From: Pseudomonadaceae bacterium
Lineage (GTDB): Bacteria > Pseudomonadota > Gammaproteobacteria > Pseudomonadales > Pseudomonadaceae
NCBI GenBank assembly: GCA_019745275.1
Contig: JAIETJ010000122.1
Coordinates: forward strand, 1 to 37,937
Length of the DNA stretch: 37,937 nucleotides
Reading direction: 5' to 3'
Of this stretch, positions 1-7,981 are shown in pieces. The position numbers and the translations under genes are program-made. How positions within the stretch are numbered: position 1 is the stretch's first letter; each line of letters starts with the position of its first letter. Under the pieces are notes generated by a model. The model saw nothing but the letters and a program-made list of their open reading frames with translations. It was not told the DNA's origin and made no database searches.

Positions 1-41
1 TTCCCGATGCCGATGCCTGATAAGTAAGAGTGGTGAGTGGC

Positions 42-142
42 GTAGGTTGGGTTAGCGCAGCGTAACCCGACACTGGGGGGGCGTTGCGCGCCCTGCCGGT
101 CACATTGGCGGGTTACGCCGCTGCGCGGCTAACCCGCCCTAC
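42..142. repeat. Palindromic intergenic repeat (GGGTTAG/TAACCC type)
   Basis: The two ends are imperfect inverted copies: GTAGGTTGGGTTAGCGCAGC near position 42 matches the complement of the segment ending GGCTAACCCGCCCTAC at 142. Each arm itself contains a GGGTTA...TAACCC inversion. The middle (about 72-108) is a G/C-rich spacer. GGGTTAGCGCAGCGTAACCC-type repeats are scattered between genes in many pseudomonads and other proteobacteria. No coding potential is supported. The first 27 bases could be the tail of a plus-strand gene, since frame 1 reads to a TAA at 25-27, but this is too short to support. From 143 to 196 I see only A/T-rich DNA downstream of metI. Confidence 0.6.
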
Positions 143-196
143 AAAAACTGCATGCAACATACGGCGGGGGCATATCCTTTTATTTCTTGGCGCTTT

Positions 197-886
197 TTAT
201 TTCCGAGAAAAATGCACCACCAGCTTATCGCCAGTGTTTTGCAGAACTTGCACTAGCACCAACAACAGCACCACGGTGGCCGCCATTACATCCGGCTGAT
301 AACGCTGATAACCATAGCGCACGGCCAAGTCACCGAGGCCGCCGCCGCCGATCAGACCGGACATTGCGGTGTACGAGACCAAGGTAATGGCCGTCACAGT
401 AATGGCCGCGATGATGCCTGGCAGCGCCTCAGGCAGCAGTGCGCGGGTGATGATTTGCAGGGTGCTGGCGCCCATCGACTGGGTCGCCTCGATGATGCCG
501 CGATCCACTTCGCGCAAGGCGGTTTCCACCAGGCGGGCGAAGAACGGTGTAGCGCCGACCACCAGTGGCGGGATAGCCCCAGCCACGCCCAGCGAGGTAC
601 CGGTCAGCAGCACCGTCAGCGGAATCATCAAAATCAGCAAAATCACGAACGGCACCGAGCGCAGTACGTTGGCCAGCAGCGACAACAAGCCATACAGCAG
701 CGGCTGGGCAAACAGCTGACGCGGCCCGGTGAGAAACAGCAGCACGCCCAGCGGCAGACCGAGCAACAGGGTGAACAACAACGAACCACCGAGCATGCTC
801 AGGGTGTCGAGGCTGGCGTAGCCAATTTCCGTCCAATCAACGTTCGGTAACAGAGGGTGCAGCAGGCTGGCGAGTAAGGCTTCCAT
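197..886 (-). CDS. metI: D-methionine ABC transporter permease MetI
   Basis: Inner-membrane permease of the MetNIQ methionine importer; it forms the membrane channel energised by MetN. The 229-residue product has the usual family length. It has about five to six hydrophobic segments, beginning with one at roughly residues 32-55. The cytoplasmic EAA-type coupling loop shows as MGASTLQIITRALLPEALPG near residues 140-160, which is typical of MetI. The start ATG (884-886) shares its A with the metN TAA stop, so translation is almost certainly coupled. The substrate-binding partner metQ normally follows metI. It is not in the 196 bases left of this gene, so it must lie further left or elsewhere. 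Confidence 0.93.
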   Translation of the reverse strand: MEALLASLLHPLLPNVDWTEIGYASLDTLSMLGGSLLFTLLLGLPLGVLLFLTGPRQLFAQPLLYGLLSLLANVLRSVPFVILLILMIPLTVLLTGTSLGVAGAIPPLVVGATPFFARLVETALREVDRGIIEATQSMGASTLQIITRALLPEALPGIIAAITVTAITLVSYTAMSGLIGGGGLGDLAVRYGYQRYQPDVMAATVVLLLVLVQVLQNTGDKLVVHFSRK

Positions 887-1893
887 TAACGCAGCACCTC
901 TAAATGCACATCGGCGGCGCTGAAACAGTCCAGCGCGGCGTCAATGTCGCCGCCGGTTAGGGCCAGCGTCAGTTGCCCATAGGGGGTGTCTTTGATCCGG
1001 TCGATACGCCCGGCGAGGATGCTGTAATCGACCCCGGTTTGCCGCGCCACGCTGCCCAGCAAGGGGGCGTAAGTGGCCTCTCCTTGAAAGGTCAGGCGCA
1101 AGATACGCCCGGCCACGTGGGCGAAGTCATCGCGCTGGCCCTCGGCGTCGAGTTGCTCAGACTCCTGCACAAAACTGCGGGTGGTCGGGTGCTGCGGGTG
1201 CAAAAATACCTCGGCCACCGCACCTTGTTCGACTATCACCCCGCCGTCCATCACGGCCACGCGGTCGCAGACCCGGCGGATTACGTCCATCTCATGGGTA
1301 ATCAGAACTATGGTCAGGTTCAGCTCGCGGTTCAGTTCGGCCAGCAGTTGCAGCACTTGCCCGGTGGTTTGCGGGTCGAGGGCGCTGGTGGCCTCATCGC
1401 AGAGCAAAATTTTCGGCTCGCTGGCCAGTGCTCGGGCGATACCGACCCGCTGCTTCTGGCCACCGGACAGTTGCGCCGGGTATTTGTTGGCGTGCTCGCT
1501 GAGGCCCACACGCGTCAGTAAGGCGTTAACCCGCGCGTTGATTTGCGCGGCACTCAGCTGGCCGGCGAGCTTGAGTGGCAAGGCGATATTGGCCGCCACG
1601 GTTTTCGCCGCGAGCAAATTGAAATGCTGGAAAATCATCCCGACTTGTTGGCGCAACAGGCGCAAACCTTGCGGGTTGAGAGCCGTAACATCCACGCCGG
1701 CAATGTTAATGCGCCCGCCAGAGGGTTCTTCGAGGCGATTAATCAAACGCAGCAAGGTGCTCTTGCCGGCGCCGGAGTGGCCGATCAAGCCAAAAATTTG
1801 ACCACTCTCGATGCGTAAATCAGTGGGCTGGAGCGCGCTAATGTCGCGGCCATTAACCGGATAGGTCTTGTGCACGCGTTGAAATTCGATCAC
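886..1893 (-). CDS. metN: Methionine ABC transporter ATP-binding protein MetN
   Basis: ATPase of the MetNIQ importer on the cytoplasmic face. I place the start at the GTG at 1891-1893, giving 335 residues that begin [12 protein letters not shown]. An AAGG ribosome-binding site lies nine bases upstream. The longer reading up to 1995 adds 34 residues that do not resemble the family. Walker A (GHSGAGKS) is at residues 38-45, the ABC signature LSGGQ at 142-146 and Walker B (ILLCDEATS) at 162-170. The last 75 or so residues fit the C-terminal NIL domain that senses methionine in this family. The gene is first in a metN-metI unit and overlaps metI by one base. Confidence 0.94.
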   Translation of the reverse strand: MIEFQRVHKTYPVNGRDISALQPTDLRIESGQIFGLIGHSGAGKSTLLRLINRLEEPSGGRINIAGVDVTALNPQGLRLLRQQVGMIFQHFNLLAAKTVAANIALPLKLAGQLSAAQINARVNALLTRVGLSEHANKYPAQLSGGQKQRVGIARALASEPKILLCDEATSALDPQTTGQVLQLLAELNRELNLTIVLITHEMDVIRRVCDRVAVMDGGVIVEQGAVAEVFLHPQHPTTRSFVQESEQLDAEGQRDDFAHVAGRILRLTFQGEATYAPLLGSVARQTGVDYSILAGRIDRIKDTPYGQLTLALTGGDIDAALDCFSAADVHLEVLR

Positions 1894-2076
1894 GGAATAA
1901 ACCTTGTGGGTTTGTCGAGGCGGCTGTCGGACTGCGCGCGGGGCGGCCAAGCAGGTCCTCTGCGCGGGGCTATGCGGCATGCCGGAGCAAAGCACGGCAG
2001 TTTACCTTGCTCTGGCAGTGCTGCGAAAACTTTGCCGATCTAAGCTTATAGCCCGCGCTTGCGCTGGGCGGCGAGC

Positions 2077-2946
2077 TTACTTGCTACGAGGGGTCAGCAC
2101 CAGTTGCGGGGCCTGTTGCGGGTTAAGCACTTGTTGCAGTTCGAGCTTGAAGTTGGGGTTAAGCTTTTTAACTCGCACCGAGAGCAGCGAGCCGACCCAC
2201 GGAAAATCTTTGCCTTGGCGCACTTCAATGCTCACTGTGCAGTTGAAGTTGACCACGTCGCTGGCGACGCTATCGAGTAGCTGGCGTAAGGCGGCGCTGT
2301 CGTTGTCGTCCAGCATCGGCAGGGCGATGGTGCTGCTGGCCGCGTCCGGTTTAATCAGCAGTGCTTGTGGCTTGGCAGGTGCAGCGGCGACAACTGGCGC
2401 GCTGACTACAGCAGCGGCAGCGGCGGCTTTTTTCTGCTGGGCTAGGCGTTCAGCGGCGAGTTTTTGTTGCCGGGCTTGCTCGGCTTTGGCGGCGGTTTCT
2501 TTGGCGGCGGCTTGCTGCGCGGCTAGGCGGGTTTTTTCCGCAGCGGCTAATTCGTTGGCACGGGCTGTGGTGATGGCGGTGTCGAGGCCGCTGGTCAGCG
2601 CCGGCGCTTGCGGCAGTAAACCACGGGCCCGGCTGAGGGCAGCGCTGGCGGCGTTTAAGTCACCTTTTTGCAGCGCGTTTTGCCCTTGCTGCAGATAGGT
2701 TTCGGCTATCTGGCGCTGGTACTGCTCGAGCCGAGTGTCGCCTGCGGCGCGTTGTTTGAGGTTGTTCAGTTGGCCTTCGGCTTGCTGCAGTTGGCCTTGG
2801 TTGAGGCTCTGTTCGATGTTGCGAAAGGCCGTTACTGAGTCATCCACCGGCACTTCGTCGTCCACGGCCAAAGCGACGTTGCTGGCGCTGCTGGTCAAAA
2901 AGGCGACTAAAAATAGAGCGGTATAGCGAGTGGTGAACGACTTCAT
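2077..2946 (-). CDS. Exported coiled-coil protein of unknown function
   Basis: The predicted product is 289 residues with a Sec-type signal peptide (MKSFTTRYTALFLVAFLTSS... ending near ALA, residue 27). A long Ala/Gln/Glu-rich helical section follows, roughly residues 40-190, with repeated QQ and AA runs that suggest coiled coil or TPR-like helices. Next comes an Ala/Pro-rich linker and a C-terminal domain of about 80 residues (ending LVLTPRSK). I chose the ATG at 2944-2946 because it starts the signal peptide; an ATG at 2959-2961 would add only five residues. The gene lies 89 bp after znuB and before metN, all on the same strand. I do not recognise the family. Zinc-related or methionine-related roles suggested by position are only guesses. 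Confidence 0.75.
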   Translation of the reverse strand: MKSFTTRYTALFLVAFLTSSASNVALAVDDEVPVDDSVTAFRNIEQSLNQGQLQQAEGQLNNLKQRAAGDTRLEQYQRQIAETYLQQGQNALQKGDLNAASAALSRARGLLPQAPALTSGLDTAITTARANELAAAEKTRLAAQQAAAKETAAKAEQARQQKLAAERLAQQKKAAAAAAVVSAPVVAAAPAKPQALLIKPDAASSTIALPMLDDNDSAALRQLLDSVASDVVNFNCTVSIEVRQGKDFPWVGSLLSVRVKKLNPNFKLELQQVLNPQQAPQLVLTPRSK

Positions 2947-3035
2947 TGCGGTGGGTCTCATTTTGCGCAAAAAACGCGCAAGTCTACACCGCTGCCCCGA
3001 TACAGCCAAACCTAAGTCCGACAGGCTGCTAGGGT

Positions 3036-3824
3036 TTAACGGCTGCCTTTAGGGATCGCCAAACTGAGTAAAAACAGCAGCGCGGCGGCCACCACAATCG
3101 AGGGGCCGGCAGGGGTGTCTTGATACCACGACAAGCTCAAGCCGGCGCACACCGCCAGTACGCCCAGAGCACTGGCGGCCGCGGCCATTTGCTCGGGGCT
3201 GCGCGCATGTCGCTGGGCGGCCGCGGCTGGAATAATCAGCAAGGAAGTAATCAGCAGCACGCCGACGATTTTCATCGCCAAGGCAATTACCAGTGCGATC
3301 AGCAATACCAAGCACAGGCGCAGCGCCGCCACCGGCAGGCCTTCAACTTGCGCCAGTTGCTCATGCACGGTAATCGCCAGCAGCGGTCGCCACAGCGCCA
3401 ACAGGGTCAGCAAGACCAAAGCGCAGCCACCGATGATCCAGAGTAAATCGGTCGGGCCGACGGCCAGCAGATCGCCAAATAAATAGCCCATCAGGTCGAT
3501 GCGCACTTCGCGGTTAAAGCTCAGTAGCACCAACCCCAGCGACAAGGTGCTCGGCGCCAGCACCCCGAGTAGGGTGTCGGCGGCCAGCGGTTGACGTTGT
3601 TGCAGGGTTACCAGCAGCAGGGCCAGTAACAGGCACCCGACGATCACCGCAATGCTCGGACTAACGTCCAGCAGCAAGCCGATGGCCACCCCGAGCAACG
3701 CGGCGTGGGACAGGGTATCGCCAAAATAGGCCATCCGCCGCCACACCACAAAGGAGCCCAGCGGGCCGGCCACCAGTGCCAGCGCTAGGCCGGCGAGTAA
3801 GGCATTGAGGAGGAAGTCAGGCAT
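3036..3824 (-). CDS. znuB: Zinc ABC transporter permease ZnuB
   Basis: Inner-membrane permease of the high-affinity ZnuABC zinc importer, ABC-3 family. From the ATG at 3822-3824 the product is 262 residues with about eight hydrophobic segments. The stretch [20 protein letters not shown] near residues 24-43 is the hallmark of ZnuB/MntB-type permeases. The gene overlaps the end of znuC by eight bases, so translation is probably coupled. A longer open frame to 3998 exists, but its extra residues are antisense to the His-rich znuC tail and are not membrane-like. Transcription should come from the Zur-controlled promoter upstream of zur. Confidence 0.95.
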   Translation of the reverse strand: MPDFLLNALLAGLALALVAGPLGSFVVWRRMAYFGDTLSHAALLGVAIGLLLDVSPSIAVIVGCLLLALLLVTLQQRQPLAADTLLGVLAPSTLSLGLVLLSFNREVRIDLMGYLFGDLLAVGPTDLLWIIGGCALVLLTLLALWRPLLAITVHEQLAQVEGLPVAALRLCLVLLIALVIALAMKIVGVLLITSLLIIPAAAAQRHARSPEQMAAAASALGVLAVCAGLSLSWYQDTPAGPSIVVAAALLFLLSLAIPKGSR

Positions 3825-4590
3825 GTTTGCAGTCGGCTCCGTGTACATGCGGCTTGCCCAGTACCACGCTGCCATGCAGGTCGTGAGCATGGTCGTGGCG
3901 GTGGTGATAGACAGCCAGGCTCTTGGCGTCTTCGCCAAACATTTCGACAAACGCCGGGTCATTGCTGACTTGCTCGGGATGCCCGGAGCAGCACACATGA
4001 CGATTCAGGCAAATCACTTGATCGGTGGTACTCATCACCAGATGCAGGTCGTGGGAGACCATCAACACACCGCAGCCGTGGCGGTCGCGCAGCCGGGTAA
4101 TCAGGCTGTACAGCTCGGCCTGACCGGCGACATCGACGCCCTGCACCGGCTCATCGAGCACCAACAGTTGAGGTTCGCGCAGCAGTGCGCGCGCGAGTAA
4201 AACCCGTTGCAACTCGCCGCCGGAAATACTCTGTACAGGGCTGTCGAGCACCTGCGCTGCGCCGACTTCCTCCAGCGCCGCCAGCGCCCGAGCGCGGTTG
4301 ACGCCGGGTACTAAACGCAAAAAGCGCAGCACCGACAGTGGCAGGCTGGCATCCACTTGAAGTTTTTGCGGCATATAACCGATGCGCAGTTTCGGCAAGC
4401 GCCAAACACTGCCGCTGTCGGGCTTGAGCAGGCCGAGCACGGTGCGCACCAAGGTGGTTTTGCCGGCGCCATTGGGGCCGATCAGGGTGACGATTTCACC
4501 GGGTGTAACGCTCAGCTGTACCTCTTGCAGCACGGCTTGCCCGGCAAAGCTGACGCTAATCTGCTCTAGGCGGATCAGTGCATCGCTCAT
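3817..4590 (-). CDS. znuC: Zinc ABC transporter ATP-binding protein ZnuC
   Basis: ATPase of the ZnuABC zinc importer. In the 257-residue product Walker A (GPNGAGKT) is at 38-45, the signature SISGGE at 121-126 and Walker B (LLVLDEP) at 142-148. [10 protein letters not shown] switch region follows. The C-terminal 25 residues are rich in histidine ([12 protein letters not shown] and [10 protein letters not shown]), as in other zinc-importer ATPases; this may let zinc be sensed or buffered at the ATPase. The start ATG overlaps the zur stop by four bases and the end overlaps znuB by eight, giving a tight zur-znuC-znuB unit. Confidence 0.96.
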   Translation of the reverse strand: MSDALIRLEQISVSFAGQAVLQEVQLSVTPGEIVTLIGPNGAGKTTLVRTVLGLLKPDSGSVWRLPKLRIGYMPQKLQVDASLPLSVLRFLRLVPGVNRARALAALEEVGAAQVLDSPVQSISGGELQRVLLARALLREPQLLVLDEPVQGVDVAGQAELYSLITRLRDRHGCGVLMVSHDLHLVMSTTDQVICLNRHVCCSGHPEQVSNDPAFVEMFGEDAKSLAVYHHRHDHAHDLHGSVVLGKPHVHGADCKHA

Positions 4591-5087
4591 GCTGGCACCT
4601 GACAGTTAGCGCACAGCCCAAGTACTTCCACGGTTTGCCCTTCGACACTAAAGCCGACGCTGGCGGCGCTGCTGACAATGGCCGCGCCGATGCTGCTTTG
4701 CTCCAGTTCAATCGAAGTATGGCAGCTGCGGCAAATCAGAAATTGGCCCTGATGCGCGTGTTCGGGATGGTTGCAGCCGACAAAGGCATTCAGCGAGGCG
4801 AGGCGATGCACTAGGCCGTTTTCTTGGAGAAAATCCAGCGCCCGATAAACGGTCGGCGGGGCGGCGCGGCGCCCATCGGTCTCGCTCAAGACCGCCAAAA
4901 TGTCATAGGCGCCGAGCGGTTTGTGGCTTTCCCAAACCAGCTCCAAGACCCGCAAGCGCAGGGCTGTCAGGCGCACGCCGCGCGCTGCGCAGAGGCTTTG
5001 CGCTTGCGCCATAGCGGCGTTTACGCAGTGCGAATGATCATGCGGCAAACAGGCCAGCGGGGCCTTGACGAGCAGTGGCTTGAGCAT
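4587..5087 (-). CDS. zur: Zinc uptake regulator Zur (Fur family)
   Basis: Zinc-responsive repressor of the Fur family, 166 residues. The winged-helix DNA-binding part covers about residues 25-95, including [14 protein letters not shown] and [12 protein letters not shown]. The structural zinc site is the cysteine quartet C119/C122 and C159/C162. Further His residues (H107, H110, H112) and the N-terminal HDHSH run are candidate regulatory ligands. The start at 5085-5087 sits about 30 bases from a Zur-box palindrome shared with divergent znuA, so autoregulation is likely. In P. aeruginosa the orthologue was also called np20. Confidence 0.95.
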   Translation of the reverse strand: MLKPLLVKAPLACLPHDHSHCVNAAMAQAQSLCAARGVRLTALRLRVLELVWESHKPLGAYDILAVLSETDGRRAAPPTVYRALDFLQENGLVHRLASLNAFVGCNHPEHAHQGQFLICRSCHTSIELEQSSIGAAIVSSAASVGFSVEGQTVEVLGLCANCQVPA

Positions 5088-5115
5088 GGGGCGGCAGACG
5101 TCTGGAGGAAGAGAC

Positions 5116-5128
5116 GTTATTCTATAAC
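5116..5128. promoter_or_regulatory. Zur box between zur and znuA
   Basis: GTTATTCTATAAC is an interrupted palindrome: GTTAT and ATAAC arms around a three-base centre. It matches the core of the known gammaproteobacterial Zur operator (GTTATANTATAAC). It lies 28 bp upstream of the zur start and 37 bp upstream of the znuA start, so one operator can silence both directions when zinc is plentiful. Confidence 0.85.
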
Positions 5129-5165
5129 TCTTTCCCGTGCTATTCCTCCTTCTAGGTGCTGTTTC

Positions 5166-6116
5166 GTGTCACGTCGCTTACTTACTGTTTTCGTTGGATT
5201 ATTACTCAGCCAGTGGGCCGCTAACGGCAACGCCGAGGTACGCGTGCTGACCAGCATTAAACCGCTGCAGTTGATCGCTGCAGCCGTCCAGGATGGCATC
5301 GCCAGCCCTGAAGTGCTGCTGCCGCCCGGTGCCTCGGCGCACAACTACGCGCTGCGCCCCTCGGACGTGCGCCGGGTGCAAGAGGTGCAATTGCTCTACT
5401 GGATCGGCCCGGACATGGAGACGTTCCTGCCACGGGTGCTGGCCAGTCGCCGCAACGCCACGGTGGCGGTGCAAGACCTGCCCGGTCTGCAGTTGCGCCA
5501 TTTTGGCCAAAGTCCCACGGCTGATGAGCACGAACATGAACATGAGCAGCCCGCTGCTGCCGCCAGCGGCGAGCATGATCACGCGCATCGCCCCGGCAGC
5601 TTGGATGCTCATCTATGGTTGTTGCCGGCCAATGCGCAGGTTATCGCCACGCGCCTGGCGGCCGATTTAGTCGCCGCCGACCCGGCCAATGCACCGCGTT
5701 ATCAGGCCAATCTGCAGGCTTTCAGGGCGCGCCTGCAGTTGCTTGAACAACAACTATCGGCGCGCTTAGCGCCGGTGCAAGGCAAGCCATATTTCGTCTT
5801 CCACGAAGCCTTCGACTACTTTGAAGCCGCCTATGGCCTTAAACACGCAGGCGTGTTCAGTGTCGCCAGTGAAGTGCAGCCGGGCGCTCAGCATGTGGCG
5901 CAGATGCGCGAGCGTTTACAGGCGGCGGGGCCAACCTGCGTGTTTAGCGAGCCGCCGCTGCAGCCGCGCTTAGCGCAAACCCTTAGTGCGGGTTTACCGG
6001 TTAAGTTGGCGGAACTGGATGCCTTGGGCGGTAAAATACCGGTTAACGCCGACGGTTATCCGCAGCTATTAATCCAGCTGGCGGATGACTTAGCTGGCTG
6101 CTTAGAATCGTTGTAA
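5166..6116 (+). CDS. znuA: Zinc ABC transporter substrate-binding protein ZnuA
   Basis: Periplasmic zinc-binding component of ZnuABC, cluster A-I family. I chose the GTG at 5166-5168, giving 316 residues: it starts a signal peptide (VSRRLLTVFVGLLLSQ..., cleavage near NAEV), and an AGGTG motif lies seven bases upstream. The open frame continues further left, but that part is antisense to zur. A His/Glu-rich flexible loop (DEHEHEHEQ and GEHDHAH) around residues 120-143 is typical of zinc-specific, rather than manganese-specific, family members. Conserved metal ligands are expected at the His of the SAHNY motif near residue 60, at the His of DAHLWL just after the loop, and at the His of FVFHEAFDYF. 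The gene diverges from zur across the Zur box. Confidence 0.95.
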   Translation: MSRRLLTVFVGLLLSQWAANGNAEVRVLTSIKPLQLIAAAVQDGIASPEVLLPPGASAHNYALRPSDVRRVQEVQLLYWIGPDMETFLPRVLASRRNATVAVQDLPGLQLRHFGQSPTADEHEHEHEQPAAAASGEHDHAHRPGSLDAHLWLLPANAQVIATRLAADLVAADPANAPRYQANLQAFRARLQLLEQQLSARLAPVQGKPYFVFHEAFDYFEAAYGLKHAGVFSVASEVQPGAQHVAQMRERLQAAGPTCVFSEPPLQPRLAQTLSAGLPVKLAELDALGGKIPVNADGYPQLLIQLADDLAGCLESL

Positions 6117-6171
6117 ATAACCGCTACCGGGGCCGCCGCGCACTCGTGGCGGGTTCGCCAAGGAGCTAAAC

Positions 6172-6507
6172 ATGGGTGTCCGACGTGGGCTGCAAGGCTT
6201 GGCATTGTTGCTGGGGTTGGGCATTGCTAGCGGTGTGGGTTATGCCGTCGGTCGCTGGCAGGCGGGCGATTTTGACCTGCTGTGTGGCAGCGATTTTAAA
6301 CCCTATCGCAGTCGTATCGTTTTGCACGATGGCAATGGTGTTCAGCTGCCCGCCGGTAGCCAGCTGCAAGTACGCTTTTGCGAATACAACGCCCAGGCGC
6401 GGCTGGAAGTGCTGATCGAGAAAAGCGAATTTGATCAGCTTGAGCCAGACCAGAGCTCGCGTGGTGAGCGCTGGTTGTACAACGTGCAGCCTAACGCCAC
6501 GCCTTAA
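6172..6507 (+). CDS. Small membrane-anchored protein, unknown function
   Basis: The product is 111 residues. It has an N-terminal hydrophobic segment at about residues 8-27 (LALLLGLGIASGVGYAVG), likely an uncleaved anchor or signal sequence. A soluble domain of about 80 residues follows, with two cysteines (C38 and one in the RFCEY motif) that could pair in the periplasm. An AGGAGC motif lies nine bases before the ATG. It follows znuA by 55 bp on the same strand and so may be co-transcribed with it. It is convergent with thrB, with no bases between the two stop codons. I do not recognise the family. Confidence 0.75.
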   Translation: MGVRRGLQGLALLLGLGIASGVGYAVGRWQAGDFDLLCGSDFKPYRSRIVLHDGNGVQLPAGSQLQVRFCEYNAQARLEVLIEKSEFDQLEPDQSSRGERWLYNVQPNATP

Positions 6508-7458
6508 TTACAGAGCAAAGGGCAGCGCCAAGCTGACCTGCTGACGTTGCTCTAGACGGCGCTGGAACTCGGTCGGGTCTTTGATCTGCGCCCACGCGGC
6601 GGCGGGTTGATTGACGGCAATTAGCCGCGACAACCAAAAGCGCAGGCAGGCCACGCGCAGCAGGGTTGGCCACAGATGCGCTTCGGCGGCGGTAAAGGGC
6701 CGCAGGCTAGCGTAGGCGGCGAGCATGGCGCGGGCCCGGCTAAGATTTAAGCGCCCGTTACGCTCGGAGCACCAATCATTGATGCAGATCGCCACGTCAT
6801 ACAGCATCGGTCCTGAGCAGGCGTTATAGAAGTCGATCACCCCGCTCAGGTGCGGACCGTCGAACATCAGGTTATCGCGAAACAAATCGGCATGTAGGTT
6901 GGCGCGCGGCAGGGCCAGAATGTGCGGCTGTTGCACAGCGACTTCGGCCAGGCTGTCGCGCAGCAGCGGCAGTTGTTCGTCGTGCAGGTGCAGGGCTTGC
7001 AGCGGGCCTTCGCGCAGCATCCAGTCCAGACCTCGGTCGCTGCTGCGCTCGAGAATCTGTTCGCGGGTGCTCAGGTGCAGGCGCGCTAGCAGCTTGCCGA
7101 CTTCGCTGCAGTGGTGGGCGTTGGGTTGGTTGACGTGCTTGCCGGGTAGCCTTGGTTGCAACAAGGCCGGTTTCTCGGCCAACTCGCGCAGGGTTTCACC
7201 ACTTTGCGTGGCCACCGCGTAAGGCACTGGTAGGCCGGCCGCGTGCAAGCGTTGCAGTAACGCCAAGACAAACGGCAAATCGGCGCGTGGGCCACGCTCC
7301 ACCAAGGTCAGCACATACTCGCCGGCCTCTAAGCTGACGAAGAAATTGCTGTTCTCCGCGCCCTCGGCAATACCTTTAAATTCTAGCAGGCGGCCCAGCC
7401 CATAGGGGGCAAGGAAGGCTTCTAGCTCGGCGCGTTCCAGCAAGGTGAAGACCGACAT
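6508..7458 (-). CDS. thrB: Homoserine kinase ThrB (aminoglycoside-phosphotransferase fold)
   Basis: Catalyses ATP-dependent phosphorylation of L-homoserine to O-phosphohomoserine, the penultimate step of threonine synthesis, in the cytoplasm. The 316-residue product belongs to the APH/choline-kinase-fold type used by pseudomonads, not the GHMP type of E. coli. The catalytic HxDxxxxN motif reads HADLFRDN (H189, D191, N196) and the metal-binding Asp is D209 in VIDFYN. An AGGAGT ribosome-binding site lies upstream of the ATG at 7456-7458. The gene is probably monocistronic: 163 bp separate it from the DUF2782 gene, and it converges on the small gene at 6172. Confidence 0.93.
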   Translation of the reverse strand: MSVFTLLERAELEAFLAPYGLGRLLEFKGIAEGAENSNFFVSLEAGEYVLTLVERGPRADLPFVLALLQRLHAAGLPVPYAVATQSGETLRELAEKPALLQPRLPGKHVNQPNAHHCSEVGKLLARLHLSTREQILERSSDRGLDWMLREGPLQALHLHDEQLPLLRDSLAEVAVQQPHILALPRANLHADLFRDNLMFDGPHLSGVIDFYNACSGPMLYDVAICINDWCSERNGRLNLSRARAMLAAYASLRPFTAAEAHLWPTLLRVACLRFWLSRLIAVNQPAAAWAQIKDPTEFQRRLEQRQQVSLALPFAL

Positions 7459-7621
7459 GGTGGTGACTCCTTTGAGAACCGCGGCATGACCGAACGCAGA
7501 AGTTTTCAGCGGTTCCTTGACCGTCGGCTTACGGCGCGCAGAAGCCTGCGGCAGCGCTGGCCTTCTGTGTGCGCGCCTAACCCAACTTACGTTTGCCCAT
7601 AGCCATTTATCAGCCTAGCCG

Positions 7622-7906
7622 TTACCAGCTGAAAATTTCCCAGGAGGGAATCAGCATGTCCGGTTGGTCGGAGCGGATAAAGTTGCCTTGGCTGCCGTCG
7701 GCCCGCACCAGAAAGTAGGGTTTCATGCCCTTGGGGGTGATCTTGATGGCGTACAGAAAGCCATTTTGGCGGTATTCCTCGATTTTTTTATCGCCGTCTT
7801 GGCGGATGGTTACATCCGGCTCGGCGCTCGGGGCGTCTTCGGCCATTACGCTCAGCGGGCTGAGTGCGATCAAGCTGGCCAGCAGCAGGCTATGGAGTGT
7901 GCGCAT
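7622..7906 (-). CDS. DUF2782 family exported small protein
   Basis: The product is 94 residues with a signal peptide ([20 protein letters not shown], cleavage likely after MAE or ALA-like residues near 22). The mature domain contains [19 protein letters not shown] and [16 protein letters not shown], which fits the DUF2782 family found next to polA in pseudomonads. The ATG at 7904-7906 is preferred over the longer frame to 7990 because it begins the signal peptide; the longer frame would overlap the polA start. Function is unknown. It is divergent from polA, with 75 bp between the starts. Confidence 0.85.
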   Translation of the reverse strand: MRTLHSLLLASLIALSPLSVMAEDAPSAEPDVTIRQDGDKKIEEYRQNGFLYAIKITPKGMKPYFLVRADGSQGNFIRSDQPDMLIPSWEIFSW

Positions 7907-7981
7907 GGTAACCTTGCCTCTTTTTTCGTTATCGATCCGGTCATTGTAGCGCCGGGTCACAGAAGAAGGTTGATCCTGCTC

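Noticed and set aside
84..387. Two short plus-strand frames over the left repeat and metI 3' end
   Set aside because: They overlap a palindromic repeat and the metI coding region and have no ribosome-binding site or coding character.
1894..1995. Longer metN reading from 1995
   Set aside because: The added 34 residues do not look like the family and contain many Pro/Arg/Cys. The GTG at 1891-1893 has a ribosome-binding site and gives the usual 335 residues.
2041..2076. GC-rich hairpin AGCCCGCGCTTGCGCTGGGC, as a terminator for the gene at 2077
   Set aside because: The stem is short with bulges, and the minus strand lacks a T run after it.
4824..5165. N-terminal extension of znuA to 4824
   Set aside because: It is antisense to zur, and the signal peptide begins only at 5166.
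7540..7600. TAACCCAACTTACG segment downstream of thrB, as a second copy of the left-edge repeat
   Set aside because: Only about 15 bases resemble the repeat arm and no inverted partner is seen nearby.
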